A stretch of DNA of 64,000 bases from Amycolatopsis vastitatis (lineage in GTDB: Bacteria; Actinomycetota; Actinomycetes; Mycobacteriales; Pseudonocardiaceae), in NCBI RefSeq assembly GCF_002234595.1, contig NZ_NMUL01000060.1, forward strand, positions 1-64,000. The letters run 5' to 3'. Made by a program: the position numbers and the translations under genes. The stretch's first letter is position 1. The number at the start of each line of letters is the position of its first letter. This document shows positions 1 to 7,956 of the stretch, piece by piece. The notes under the pieces were generated by a model. It did not search any database. It was not told the DNA's origin and saw only the letters and a list, made by a program, of their open reading frames with translations.

Positions 1-1507
1 TGGCGGCGTCACGGAAGATCAGTTCGGCCTCGGCTTCACGCCCATCCTGCTCGCCCAGCAAGACTCCCAGGTTGAACAGGGCCTCCGAATCATGGGTGGC
101 AGCGGAGACAAATACCTGCTCGGCGACGTCATGGCGACCGGCGAGATAGGCGGTAACGCCAATGCGGAGGCTTTGTCTCGAGGTGAGCGCGGCGACGAGG
201 ACGGTCCAGGTTGTGTCACTCACGGGTCCCGTGAGTGGCGAGGCTGAGGCGGTATGAGCTTGCCGGGTACGGTCGAGCAGGTAGTCGGAGGCGAGATACC
301 GCCGGTCGGGGGCAGGTTGCAAGCAGGAGCTGGCACCCAGGACCCGGCGGGTGGCCCAGCGCAAACCAACATCGAGCGGGGGCAGGTCGGCGCGATTCCG
401 CCACGCGGGCGGAAGAAACTGGATATGCAGGTCGGCCAGGAGCGTGGCGGGCACGGGATCATGGTGTCCGGCGCGGCGGCAGTCGACCGCCGCGCTGATG
501 AGGGCCTGGCCGCGGATGAACTCAGGCGTCTCGCCAGTGCTCCAGCGGTCCATCATCGCCGCCCCAGCGGCGAGGTACTCAGCGAATCCTTCCGGCGCGA
601 TGACCGCGCGCCGGACCCGGGCGTCGCGCTCACCAACGCGGGCCGCGCGGATTTGTTCGGTGTCGGTGAGCGCCGCAGCAACTCTGATTCGACGGCGACC
701 ACGGACCCCGGCCAGGACCTCCACCGCAGCCCGGTCGATAACCGTGCCGGTGCCGGCGATGGAGCGGGTGGCGGCGTGGGTATGGAGGGCAAGTTGCTCA
801 TCGCGCATCGTTGCGACCATCGCCACCCCGGTATTCCTGGGCGAGCACAGTCGCTGCACCAGCCCGACATCGAGGCCTTGGGCGCCGAGGTAGCGTTCAA
901 GGTCATCGAGCCAGAGTACCGTTTCTGACAGGTCTACCCCGGCGTCGACGATTTCCCGCAGCGCCGGGCCGCCGTCTGGGACGAGAAGCTTGTGGTCGGG
1001 TCGTAGCCGGCGCAGTGCCTCGGCCGCGGCCCGGGATTTGCCCACTGCGGCTGGGCCGTGCAGCAGCACCAGCCCTCCAGCGTGGATGGCCCACTCCAGG
1101 TCCACATCGATGTCCCGGGCGACATAGGGCGGTAGATCGGAGCCGTCCTCCGCGTGGGTGTCGATCGCCGGTTTGACACGCAGGTCGAGCAACCCCACCC
1201 CTTTCACCGGCGGCAGCTCGCCATCGACCAGGTGCAGCGCCCGTCCCACCAACGGATTCGCCGCTCCTTCCGCCGTCACTGTGAGCGGGGTAGCCGACCG
1301 GCCGAACAGCCACCGCCGCAACCCAGGTGTGAATAGAGCCACCGCAGCTACGATTCCCGCGGGCCAACTCAGCCCTTCCAACACGTTCCGAATAGGATGT
1401 TGATCGGCCAGCAGCCAGCTCGGAGGCCCGAACATTCCAACCGCCCACACCACCGCAGCCGCCACACCAACCACTACTGCGACTCGCGGCCACCGGCGAG
1501 AGCTCAC
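1..1507 (-). CDS. STAND-like P-loop ATPase with N-terminal membrane segment (C-terminus outside window)
   Basis: The frame is open from a GTG at 1507 to the window edge, with GGGAGGA seven bases upstream of that start. It begins with a hydrophobic segment (about residues 8-35), then a soluble region, then a Walker A motif HGPAAVGKS and a Walker B-like stretch VLWLDDLERYL. After these comes a long helical region that becomes repeat-like towards the missing end. Layout and many residues match the protein at 58063-60426, so the two are paralogues. By analogy with STAND/NACHT ATPases it may be a membrane-tethered sensor with helical repeats; this is inference. No partner gene is visible upstream. 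Start and frame are secure, function is not. Confidence 0.72.
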   Translation of the reverse strand, partial: MSSRRWPRVAVVVGVAAAVVWAVGMFGPPSWLLADQHPIRNVLEGLSWPAGIVAAVALFTPGLRRWLFGRSATPLTVTAEGAANPLVGRALHLVDGELPPVKGVGLLDLRVKPAIDTHAEDGSDLPPYVARDIDVDLEWAIHAGGLVLLHGPAAVGKSRAAAEALRRLRPDHKLLVPDGGPALREIVDAGVDLSETVLWLDDLERYLGAQGLDVGLVQRLCSPRNTGVAMVATMRDEQLALHTHAATRSIAGTGTVIDRAAVEVLAGVRGRRRIRVAAALTDTEQIRAARVGERDARVRRAVIAPEGFAEYLAAGAAMMDRWSTGETPEFIRGQALISAAVDCRRAGHHDPVPATLLADLHIQFLPPAWRNRADLPPLDVGLRWATRRVLGASSCLQPAPDRRYLASDYLLDRTRQAHTASASPLTGPVSDTTWTVLVAALTSRQSLRIGVTAYLAGRHDVAEQVFVSAATHDSEALFNLGVLLGEQDGREAEAELIFRDAA

Positions 1508-1730
1508 CTCAGTTCCTCCCACCTCGCTTGCGCCTCGGCGCGCTCACCACTCGCTACATACTGTCGCACGCGATCTAAGTCTGTTTCACGGGTCAAGTTC
1601 GGTTTCCCGCACCGGGAGCCGACACCTTTCATCATTCGAACACAAGTCCTGTTCGAGGTTCTGGGTCGCCCGTGACTCCCCACGCAGGTGTCTCCGGGGG
1701 ACTGTAAAACGAGCGGTGTAACTCCTGATC

Positions 1731-2090
1731 ATGGAAGTGCACCTGATGACCGACATGATGTCCGGCGTGCAGACCGCTGAGGACCCGAGCCCGGAGACTG
1801 GCCTGGATGGCCTGGATGAGTAGCTGGTTGCGCAGCTGGTGAGCCGTGCGAAGGCTGGTGGGCTGGCGCTGACCGGTAAGGGCGGGGTGCTGGCGCAGCT
1901 GACCAAACGGCTGCTGGAGTCGGTGCTCGAGGGCGAGATCACCGATCACCTCGGCTATGACAAGTACGATCCGGCCGGTCGCGGGACCGGCAACTCCCGC
2001 AACGGCACCCGCGCCAAGACCGTGCTCACCGACGTGGGCCCGGTCCGGATCGATGTGCCGCGGGACCGGGACGCCAGCTTCGAGCCGTCG
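1731..2090 (+). pseudogene. IS256-family transposase, N-terminal remnant
   Basis: The frame from 1731 reads as the start of an IS256 (Mutator) family transposase: LEGEITDHLGYDKYDP, then NSRNGTRAKTV and the VPRDRDASFEP block. An in-frame TAG at 1821-1823 interrupts the N-terminus, and homology stops abruptly after the SFEP block, long before the catalytic DDE core. The element is therefore dead twice over. Its left end probably lies just upstream, around 1695-1730. The DNA after the break is unrelated. Confidence 0.85.
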
Positions 2091-2269
2091 CCGATGACGA
2101 TCATCCGACGCGCGTGCCACGTCGGCGTGAAGGCGATGTCGTGCCCGTTGCTCACCCGGATTTCTTCCGACGCTTCGACGATTGCGGACGCAGGCGAGCG
2201 ATTCCCTCTCAGAAGCGTCTTCGCCCGCGTCTTCCACGGCTCCCCCCGCCTGCACCGGCGCTGCCCGGC

Positions 2270-2479
2270 GTACCCGCGGTGCTGCGGAGCATCGAGGAGG
2301 ATCCGTGGGCGCTGCGGAACCGGGTAGTGGAGACGGCAGCGCTGCTGCGGGAGGCCGGGGCGGAGGTGAAGCTGCGCATCGACCTGGGAACCGAGCACAT
2401 CACCACCGACGAAGCCTGCGCGACAGCAACCGAACTGCTCACCACAGCGGCGGCTCACGTGTCCGGTCGCCGCGTCTGA
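2270..2479 (+). pseudogene. possible C-terminal fragment of a phospholipase/carboxylesterase-type alpha/beta hydrolase
   Basis: About 70 codons read EEDPWALRNRVVETAALL, then REAGAEVKLRID and GTEHITTDEA. This resembles the last part of the Abhydrolase_2 (carboxylesterase/phospholipase) family, where an Asp-x-x-Val region is followed by a helix, a strand and the catalytic-His region. No serine nucleophile region precedes it, and the upstream DNA is scrambled next to the IS256 remnant. It is probably a gene tail cut by that insertion. The assignment rests on pattern memory only. Confidence 0.35.
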
Positions 2480-2495
2480 GAAGTCGCGGGTTTCG

Positions 2496-3383
2496 TCAAC
2501 CTTTCGCGATCATGGTCATCGCTCGTATCGCAGCCTTTCCCAGCCTGTTCGTCGGTTGTGTCCAAGGCTCGCGCGTCGAGTACTCCGCCAGCGTGCCGAC
2601 CTTCAGCTCGGGTGCCCCAGATTCCACCCCGTTCAGGGCGTTGCTGCACTTCCCCCATTTCCCGGACAGGCCGAGGCTCTCTCGCAGGAACTGGGCCGGC
2701 TCCTTCTGCGCCTTCGCAGCGGGGTCATCCGAGACGAAATTGGCCGCCTCATAGACTGCTCGACCGCAGGTGACCAGGGCATTCCTCGTGGGTGAACCTT
2801 GCGCGCCGATCCTTGCGAACGCATCGACGACCTTCGCTTGACGACTCTCGCCGACCGAGCCCTTGAACAGCGCTATCGCCTGCCAGCCGAATGTCGAGGA
2901 TTTGTCGAGACGCAAGTGCAGTTCTCCGGGTGTTGCCCCGATGACGGCATGCTGGCCAGGTTCCACGGCCACGCCCGCGGTCCCGCCGCGTATTTCCCGG
3001 AACAAGCCGACATCCGTGGGTATCGGAAGCGTCGCGGATACCTCGGTAAGACCTGCGGGCTGGTCGACGATCCAGACGGTCGACGAATTGTTCACCACGT
3101 CCACCGTACGAAGACCGATGTCTGCGCACACCGTAAGGCCGAACTGAGCAAGTAGCTCGTCGAAGTTCTCAGTCACCAGCGTGAGAGTGTTCGGAAAGAG
3201 GCCGGCACAGGCAGTGCTCGTCGTCGGCAGCACGGTCACCGACGTGGAGTCCGCGATGGTCGCGGTTAACGGAGGCGGAGTTGACGTCCGGTCCGTCCTG
3301 CCACCCAGCCAGCCACAGCCGGCCAGGACTGCAGGGAACAGCAGGAGTGCGGCTCCTCGCCGCCATGAATTCTTCTGTGGCAT
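2496..3383 (-). CDS. secreted lipoprotein of unknown function
   Basis: A basic N-terminus and hydrophobic stretch lead to the lipobox LAGC (Cys about residue 23), so the product should be lipid-anchored on the outer face of the membrane. A Thr/Pro/Ser-rich linker follows, then a mature domain of about 230 residues with several Cys that could form disulfides. The ATG at 3383 is preferred because GGGAGGA lies directly upstream; a GTG twelve bases earlier would overlap that site. No catalytic motif is recognised. The gene stands alone between mobile debris and a STAS gene. It is probably intact and its role is unknown. Confidence 0.78.
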   Translation of the reverse strand: MPQKNSWRRGAALLLFPAVLAGCGWLGGRTDRTSTPPPLTATIADSTSVTVLPTTSTACAGLFPNTLTLVTENFDELLAQFGLTVCADIGLRTVDVVNNSSTVWIVDQPAGLTEVSATLPIPTDVGLFREIRGGTAGVAVEPGQHAVIGATPGELHLRLDKSSTFGWQAIALFKGSVGESRQAKVVDAFARIGAQGSPTRNALVTCGRAVYEAANFVSDDPAAKAQKEPAQFLRESLGLSGKWGKCSNALNGVESGAPELKVGTLAEYSTREPWTQPTNRLGKAAIRAMTMIAKG

Positions 3384-3395
3384 GTTTCCTCCCAC

Positions 3396-3739
3396 TGTTC
3401 CGGAGATCTGAAAGTCGCCGATTTCCCGGCGCCCGTTACGACTGCCTCACCCGATGGTGATCACGACTGTGCATCGATCGTGCCGCCCGGAACCTGAAGG
3501 TTGCTGCGGCGACCCGAGCAACCCTCAAGAGAGAAAGTCGCCAGGGTGCGCCGCCGCACATCGCGTACCCTGCGCGCCCCTTTGGACAGCACTCCGAAAG
3601 AAGTCCCGATCCGGGAGGGAGCTACCGCCACCATCGACGCAATCAGCTGCCGCCTCGAGGCGGACGCCCTCTGCTGGCAGGCGGGACCGGTGTATTCAGT
3701 GCCGATGTCGCAAGGAGAAGCGCACCGACGTCGTCGCTG
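3396..3739. other. intergenic stretch, nothing recognised
   Basis: The DNA between the lipoprotein start and the end of the STAS gene has no convincing gene on either strand. It presumably holds the lipoprotein promoter. No hairpin terminator or RNA was recognised. Confidence 0.5.
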
Positions 3740-4048
3740 TCAGGCTAGGAGGTCGAGCACTCCAGCGAGCTGCAAAAAGTGCCGAACTTCGCCATGGGCA
3801 TAACGGACGCGATACGACGCGCCATGCTCAATGGCGGTGATGTGCCCAGAAAGCAGGGTGTGAATTCCAGCGGAGCTCAGGGCCGTCACCTGGCCCAGGT
3901 TGATCAGGAGTAAGTCCAGACGATCTGTGAGGATCAACCCTTGGATCCGGACCCGGAGGGCGTCAGGCGCGAATCCCGACATCTCACCAGCCACATGCAG
4001 CTCGACATCGTTCACGCTGTTGTAACGGGTGCTCATGGTGAAAACCAT
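3740..4048 (-). CDS. STAS-domain anti-sigma-factor antagonist-like protein
   Basis: This 102-residue protein is essentially one STAS domain. The short N-terminus is followed by a strand VNDVELHVAGEM, the region LTDRLDLLLINLGQVTALSSAG where SpoIIAA-type proteins carry the regulatory serine (LSSAG, about residue 60), and a C-terminal helix. In that family the Ser is phosphorylated by an anti-sigma kinase and the unphosphorylated form frees a sigma factor. The kinase and sigma gene are not adjacent. The ATG at 4048 has an AGGA about eight bases upstream; a second ATG at 4036 is possible. A STAS fragment also occurs near 28.7 kb. Confidence 0.75.
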   Translation of the reverse strand: MVFTMSTRYNSVNDVELHVAGEMSGFAPDALRVRIQGLILTDRLDLLLINLGQVTALSSAGIHTLLSGHITAIEHGASYRVRYAHGEVRHFLQLAGVLDLLA

Positions 4049-4275
4049 GACCGGAATCCTGTCCTCAGATCAAAAGCCAGCCGCCACGCGGGCGCCCAAC
4101 GCGAGATTCTCAGCCTACGCCGTCGTCGTGGCTCCTCGCCACCGCCATCTTTCGATCGACGAAGTGCCCCGCCAGGCTGGAGTATCGACGATCTGACCCG
4201 CCGCGCGCTCAAGAAGGACGCCGTCAGGACCTGTGGGCCGCCAACGCGGCCGCGGCCGCCCGGCACGGCGAGTGC

Positions 4276-4548
4276 TCACGCGACGATCGTGACCTCGGCT
4301 CGGAAACGGCTCACGGTCAACCCTTCGGTGTCCACAGCGACATACCAATGCCCATCGACCGGGATTGTGACATCGAATGGCCGTATTGTCGCGACTCCGC
4401 CGATCATGCGGTATGCGATTCTCTTCTTGTATGCATCGATATTGGCCTTCGTCATCAGCCGGACGTTCGCCATGACGTCCAGTTCGACCCGGACGATGAT
4501 GGCTCTGCTCAGCCAGCCAAGATCGAACACCGTCACGTCCGACACCAT
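4276..4548 (-). CDS. DUF1883-domain protein
   Basis: The 90-residue protein matches the DUF1883 pattern: an N-terminal VFDLGWLSRA segment, ANVRLMTKANIDAYKK, a glycine turn (YRMIGG), a strand with basic residues, and GHWYVAVDTEGL near the end. The family is a small all-beta domain of unknown function, sometimes fused to TIR or other effector domains. Here it stands alone. The ATG at 4548 is supported by GGAGG six bases upstream. No operon partner is evident. Confidence 0.8.
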   Translation of the reverse strand: MVSDVTVFDLGWLSRAIIVRVELDVMANVRLMTKANIDAYKKRIAYRMIGGVATIRPFDVTIPVDGHWYVAVDTEGLTVSRFRAEVTIVA

Positions 4549-4955
4549 GGCAACCTCCGGGAAGACGAAAGTCCTCCTCCGTTCGGCTATTTCAACCGGA
4601 GTCCGAGCGAAATATCAGGCCTCAATAGGGTCGAGTGTGCTGAATCCACTGTTACAGCATCGAATGAGTTAGGAATTCACGGTCGAGTACGGCTACGCCT
4701 TCGCCGGCCTTCATCGCGTTCGCTTTGACGTCGGCGGCCGGACGGTCTGGTCTACCCGGGTTTACAGATCGTGTCCTTGACGGCGTCCTGCGCACCGCGG
4801 GATTCACGGCGCCGGGGGTGCAGTTCGGGTCGGGAACGGCTGGCCGTCCCGGGTGCCCCCGGCGATCGTCCCAGCATCGACTTCATGAAGCGGGTTCTTC
4901 GTGGTCTTCACGCAATGATGTAGCTTGTGGGCGCCGAAAATCACGTCCACGCAGG
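4549..4955. other. intergenic stretch, nothing recognised
   Basis: No supported gene lies between the DUF1883 start and the transposase fragment ending at 4956. Short open frames here have no family resemblance or ribosome binding site. Part of it may be decayed insertion-sequence DNA, because a transposase tail borders it. Confidence 0.4.
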
Positions 4956-5165
4956 TCAAGCGGCCTGTCCGTACTCATGGAGGACTCCGCCGAGACGGGC
5001 GTGCCGGCGTATCACGAGGCGTTCAATCCGCTCAGGTTCAAGGGCCTGAGCCCGGCTCGCAGGGTGCCGCGGCAGCAAGCGACCGGTGAGTTCGATGCAG
5101 GTTGTAGTGCCGCTCGTACTCACGAAGCGCGCGCCGGAGGTGCCCCTCATCCAGATCAACATGCG
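4956..5165 (-). pseudogene. integrase-core (rve) transposase, C-terminal remnant with frameshift
   Basis: One frame gives LRREYERHYN-like sequence followed by LHRTHRSL, the usual tail of rve-type transposases (HYNxHRPHRSL). The end continues in a second frame with EPERIERLVIRRHARLGGV and HEYGQAA, matching the conserved last line of many actinobacterial integrase-core transposases. A frameshift near 5040-5060 separates the two parts, and the DDE domain is missing upstream. This is a dead fragment. Confidence 0.7.
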
Positions 5166-5607
5166 GTCCAATCTTGGGACAGACCCCTTCTCCGTCTAGG
5201 TCGAGACCTGCTGCAGAGTCAGGTGATGCGCCAGTCACATCCAGGCGCCTCACGGATCGAGGCATCGGCATGGATCGAGGGTCACGAACCATCGAGAAAC
5301 TCTTCTGCGCATCGGCACGCACGCCCTTTGCCGCACTTTCTTCCATTCAGACCACGCCTGCCACGGATCGGCGAACGTCGTCTGCCACAGCTCGTGACCG
5401 CTCCGCGGTCACGAGCCGGATCCCGGGCTGAGCCGCGGCTCGCAGCTATCGGTCGCTGCTGGGGATGTTGTTCGGCTCGGTGCTCACCAGCGCGGGCGGC
5501 CCCGGCATCGGGGCGGTGCGGGCCGAGCCGGTGGTGGCGTATTTCCGCCGGATGGTCACGTCCGAGGTTCCTGCTGGTCGGCGCGGTCCGCGAACCCAGC
5601 ACGGCCG
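5166..5607. other. intergenic stretch, no supported gene
   Basis: Decayed DNA between the transposase fragment and the panE-like gene. A short plus-strand stretch near 5460-5580 is open but matches nothing I know. No RNA or repeat was recognised. Confidence 0.4.
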
Positions 5608-6528
5608 CTAACGGGCATCGGCCACCGCGCTCGCCAGTTCGTAGAGCACGGTGTTGACCGGCGTCGGCACCCTGGCTTCGCGGCCGAGCCGCACGACGGC
5701 CCCCGTCCAGGCCTCCAGTTCGGAGGACCGGCCCGCGCGGATGTCCCGCTGCAACGACGTCGTCCCCGACTCGGGCAGGTCGTCCAGGAACGCCATCTCC
5801 GCGGCCACGGCGTCGTCGGGGAACGCGATGTCCCTGGCCCGTCCCACCTGCTGGATCTCGGTCATGACGTCCTCGATCAACCGCCGGATGCCGGGCCGTG
5901 ACCGCAGCGCGCCGTACGGAGCGTCCAGCACGGTCGCGACCGCTCCGACCGACGCCAACGCCAGGAACTTCCGCCAGAGCGCGGCCCAGACGTCTTCGGC
6001 CACGACGGCCGTCAGGCCCGACTCGGTCAAGGCGTCGCGGAGCGCCACCACCCGCGGCGTCGGGCGGTTGTCCCACTCGGCGAAGGTGAGTTTGCCGCCG
6101 CCGATCTGCCGGATCCGGCCGGGGCCCTCGAGGAAGGCGATGACCTCGACCGCGCCGGGCAGCACGGCCTCGCGGCCGATCACGTCCGCCACCTGCTGCG
6201 GAGCCTCGACGCCGTTCTGCGTGGTGACGACCGCGGTGTCCGGGCCCAGCAGGGGCTTGAGGGCGGCGATCGCCGGCGGCAGCTGCCAGGTCTTGACGCC
6301 CAACACGACGTAGTCGACCTCGCCGATCTCGCTCGTGTCGTCGGTCGCCCGCGCCGGGGTCGCCACGAAGTCCCCCACCACGCTTGCGACCTGCAGGCCG
6401 CCACGTTTCAACGCCGCGAGGTGCTCGCCTCGGGCGACGAAGCTCACTTCGTGCCCCGCCTTCGCGAGCCGTCCGCCGAAGTACCCGCCCACGCCACCGG
6501 TGCCGAGCACCGCGATCTTCAGTGTCAT
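5608..6528 (-). CDS. panE: ketopantoate reductase family protein (2-dehydropantoate 2-reductase-like)
   Basis: A 306-residue NADPH-dependent reductase of the ApbA/PanE family. The N-terminal Rossmann motif is AVLGTGGVGGYFGGRLA. The hinge region has VVTTQNGVEAPQQV, and the C-terminal helical domain has the conserved Lys (LWRKFLALASVGA) and the late SSELEAWTGAVVRLG block. PanE converts ketopantoate to pantoate for coenzyme A synthesis, but many paralogues act on other ketoacids, so the symbol is tentative. It is divergent from the CGNR regulator gene at 6575, with only 46 bases between the starts, which suggests linked control. Length is normal for the family. Confidence 0.85.
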   Translation of the reverse strand: MTLKIAVLGTGGVGGYFGGRLAKAGHEVSFVARGEHLAALKRGGLQVASVVGDFVATPARATDDTSEIGEVDYVVLGVKTWQLPPAIAALKPLLGPDTAVVTTQNGVEAPQQVADVIGREAVLPGAVEVIAFLEGPGRIRQIGGGKLTFAEWDNRPTPRVVALRDALTESGLTAVVAEDVWAALWRKFLALASVGAVATVLDAPYGALRSRPGIRRLIEDVMTEIQQVGRARDIAFPDDAVAAEMAFLDDLPESGTTSLQRDIRAGRSSELEAWTGAVVRLGREARVPTPVNTVLYELASAVADAR

Positions 6529-6537
6529 GCCCGTGAC

Positions 6538-6568
6538 GTTACCCCATTAACCGGTAACTCGGTAGGAT
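6538..6568 (+). promoter_or_regulatory. divergent control region of the panE-like and CGNR genes
   Basis: The 46-base gap holds a perfect inverted repeat GTTACC / GGTAAC (6538-6543 and 6553-6558). A -10-like TAGGAT at 6563-6568 lies six bases before the ATG at 6575, which suggests a leaderless transcript for the plus-strand gene. The repeat is a plausible operator for that regulator. Confidence 0.5.
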
Positions 6569-6574
6569 AGGCGC

Positions 6575-7111
6575 ATGACGACGTTCCGCTGGCACGGCGG
6601 CAGGCTCTCGGTGAACTTCACCGCGACCCTGGGCATGCGCTGGGGCCCGGTGGTCGAGCGGCTGCGGGAGCCCGCAGACCTGGCCCGCTGGTTCCGGGAC
6701 GCGGACATGACCGGCGAGCTCGTCGAGGTTTCGGCGGCGGACCTTGCTGAGGCGCGTGACCTGCGCGAAGCGCTGTACGCGCTGTTCGTCGGGATGAGCA
6801 CGGACGTGAGCCTGGTCAACCGGTGGCTCGCGAACCCGGTCCCGAGCGGGACACTCGAGGTCGTGTCCGGAAAACTGACCCGGCTCCCGCCGGACACCGA
6901 CGCACGAGGGCTGCTCGGCCTCGTCGCTCGCGACGGCGCGGACCTGCTGACCGGCCCCTGGGCCCATCGGATCCACGAATGCGAACGCCCGGACTGCTCG
7001 CTGCTGTTCGTCGACGAAAGCCGGGCGGGCGCACGCCGATGGTGCTCGATGGAGACCTGCGGGGCCCGGTCGAAGATGGCCCGCTACCGCGCTGCCCAGC
7101 CGGGGACCTAG
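6575..7111 (+). CDS. CGNR zinc-finger (ABATE-domain) regulator
   Basis: The 178-residue protein has an N-terminal ABATE-like domain (FRWHGGRLSVNFTATLG, then an all-helical part). It ends with a CGNR-type zinc finger, HECERPDCSLLFVDESR followed by RRWCSMETCGARSKMARYR, with the usual four Cys. These proteins are common actinobacterial regulators, presumed ligand-sensing DNA binders. It is divergent from the ketopantoate-reductase-like gene and may control it. The stop is followed at once by the end of an IS630-family fragment, so its 3' flank has been rearranged. Confidence 0.85.
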   Translation: MTTFRWHGGRLSVNFTATLGMRWGPVVERLREPADLARWFRDADMTGELVEVSAADLAEARDLREALYALFVGMSTDVSLVNRWLANPVPSGTLEVVSGKLTRLPPDTDARGLLGLVARDGADLLTGPWAHRIHECERPDCSLLFVDESRAGARRWCSMETCGARSKMARYRAAQPGT

Positions 7112-7292
7112 TGCTGCATCATGCAACGTTGGATAGGTAATCCGGGCGACGGATCTTGGAGTTGACCGCGAAGCGGCGTTTCGGGTGACAGTGGCGGTTG
7201 CGCCAGCGGAGGTACCCGGCGATGGCGGCCTCCTGAGCAGCGTGGTTGGGGTAGTCACTGCCGTCGAGGGTGAAGTAGCGGACCGCAACGCG
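7112..7292 (-). mobile_element. right-end fragment of the IS630-family element found complete at 41737-42921
   Basis: The minus strand encodes VRYFTLDGSDYPNHAAQEAA through KIRRPDYLSNVA, almost identical to the last 54 residues of the IS630 transposase at 41792-42913, and it ends in the same terminal repeat (TGCTGCATCATGCAACGTTG). Homology stops near 7292, after which the DNA is unrelated, so about 180 bp of the element remain. The fragment lies in the opposite orientation to the intact copy. Confidence 0.9.
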
Positions 7293-7503
7293 GAACTGCG
7301 AACTCACTGACCGGCCGGTGACAACAACGCGAATGATCTGCGGGGCCCCTACCCCGCTCCTCCATCAACTTCTCGATCGGCAAGCTCCCGGCGCAGCGCG
7401 TCCCGTGCCGCGCGGACATCCCCGACGTCCTCTTCCCGATCTCCCACGACGCCAGCCATACACGGCTCGAGGACGGCCCACGAACTCGGCCGCGCCGTCC
7501 GCT

Positions 7504-7596
7504 CAGTGGGCCAAGCACACGTTCACCACGAAGGGCGAGTTCTTCTACAACGACCCGATCTTCCCTCAGAACACCGGCAAGATCGTCGTGACCTAG
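7504..7596 (+). pseudogene. possible cupredoxin-like C-terminal fragment
   Basis: The last 30 codons read WAKHTFTTKGEFFYND then PIFPQNTGKIVVT and a stop, which resembles the final strands of plastocyanin-like proteins (HTF..G.F.Y.D....TGKIVV). The usual copper ligands Cys and Met are not visible. Upstream sequence is not coherent. The call is weak. Confidence 0.3.
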
Positions 7597-7956
7597 CGGG
7601 CTACCGAACGTCGCTCACTCCGGTTCTCGAGTGGGCGACGTTCGCGGTCGGCGTTTGCTGTGGGCCGGAGCGGGATCCACGGTGGCCGGGATGCCTCTCT
7701 GCCGGAGTACCGGCGTTCTCCTGGCAAAGGCGTCCGACGATGAGGTCGCCGACGCGTCCGCGCTGCCCCGCGTCACGTCGGGAAACACACTACTGTCGAC
7801 AAGGCGAAGAGTGGGCGAAGTTCAGTCAACTCGCCATGGAGTACGACCCAAGCCGCCATTCGACGCCGGTTCCCCGAGGGCGCCGGACCCGAAGTAGTCG
7901 GCGACCGACACCGCACGGCAGCAATTCGGCAGTTCACCCAGCGACTGGCGGCAGGA
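7597..7956. other. intergenic stretch downstream of the KstD-like gene, nothing recognised
   Basis: No gene is supported between the cupredoxin-like fragment and the stop of the flavoprotein gene at 7957. No clear terminator hairpin was found. Confidence 0.4.

Noticed and set aside
903..1493. Minus-strand frame of 196 codons at the left end
   Set aside because: It lies in a different frame from the Walker motifs of the STAND-like protein and reads as low-complexity shadow sequence.
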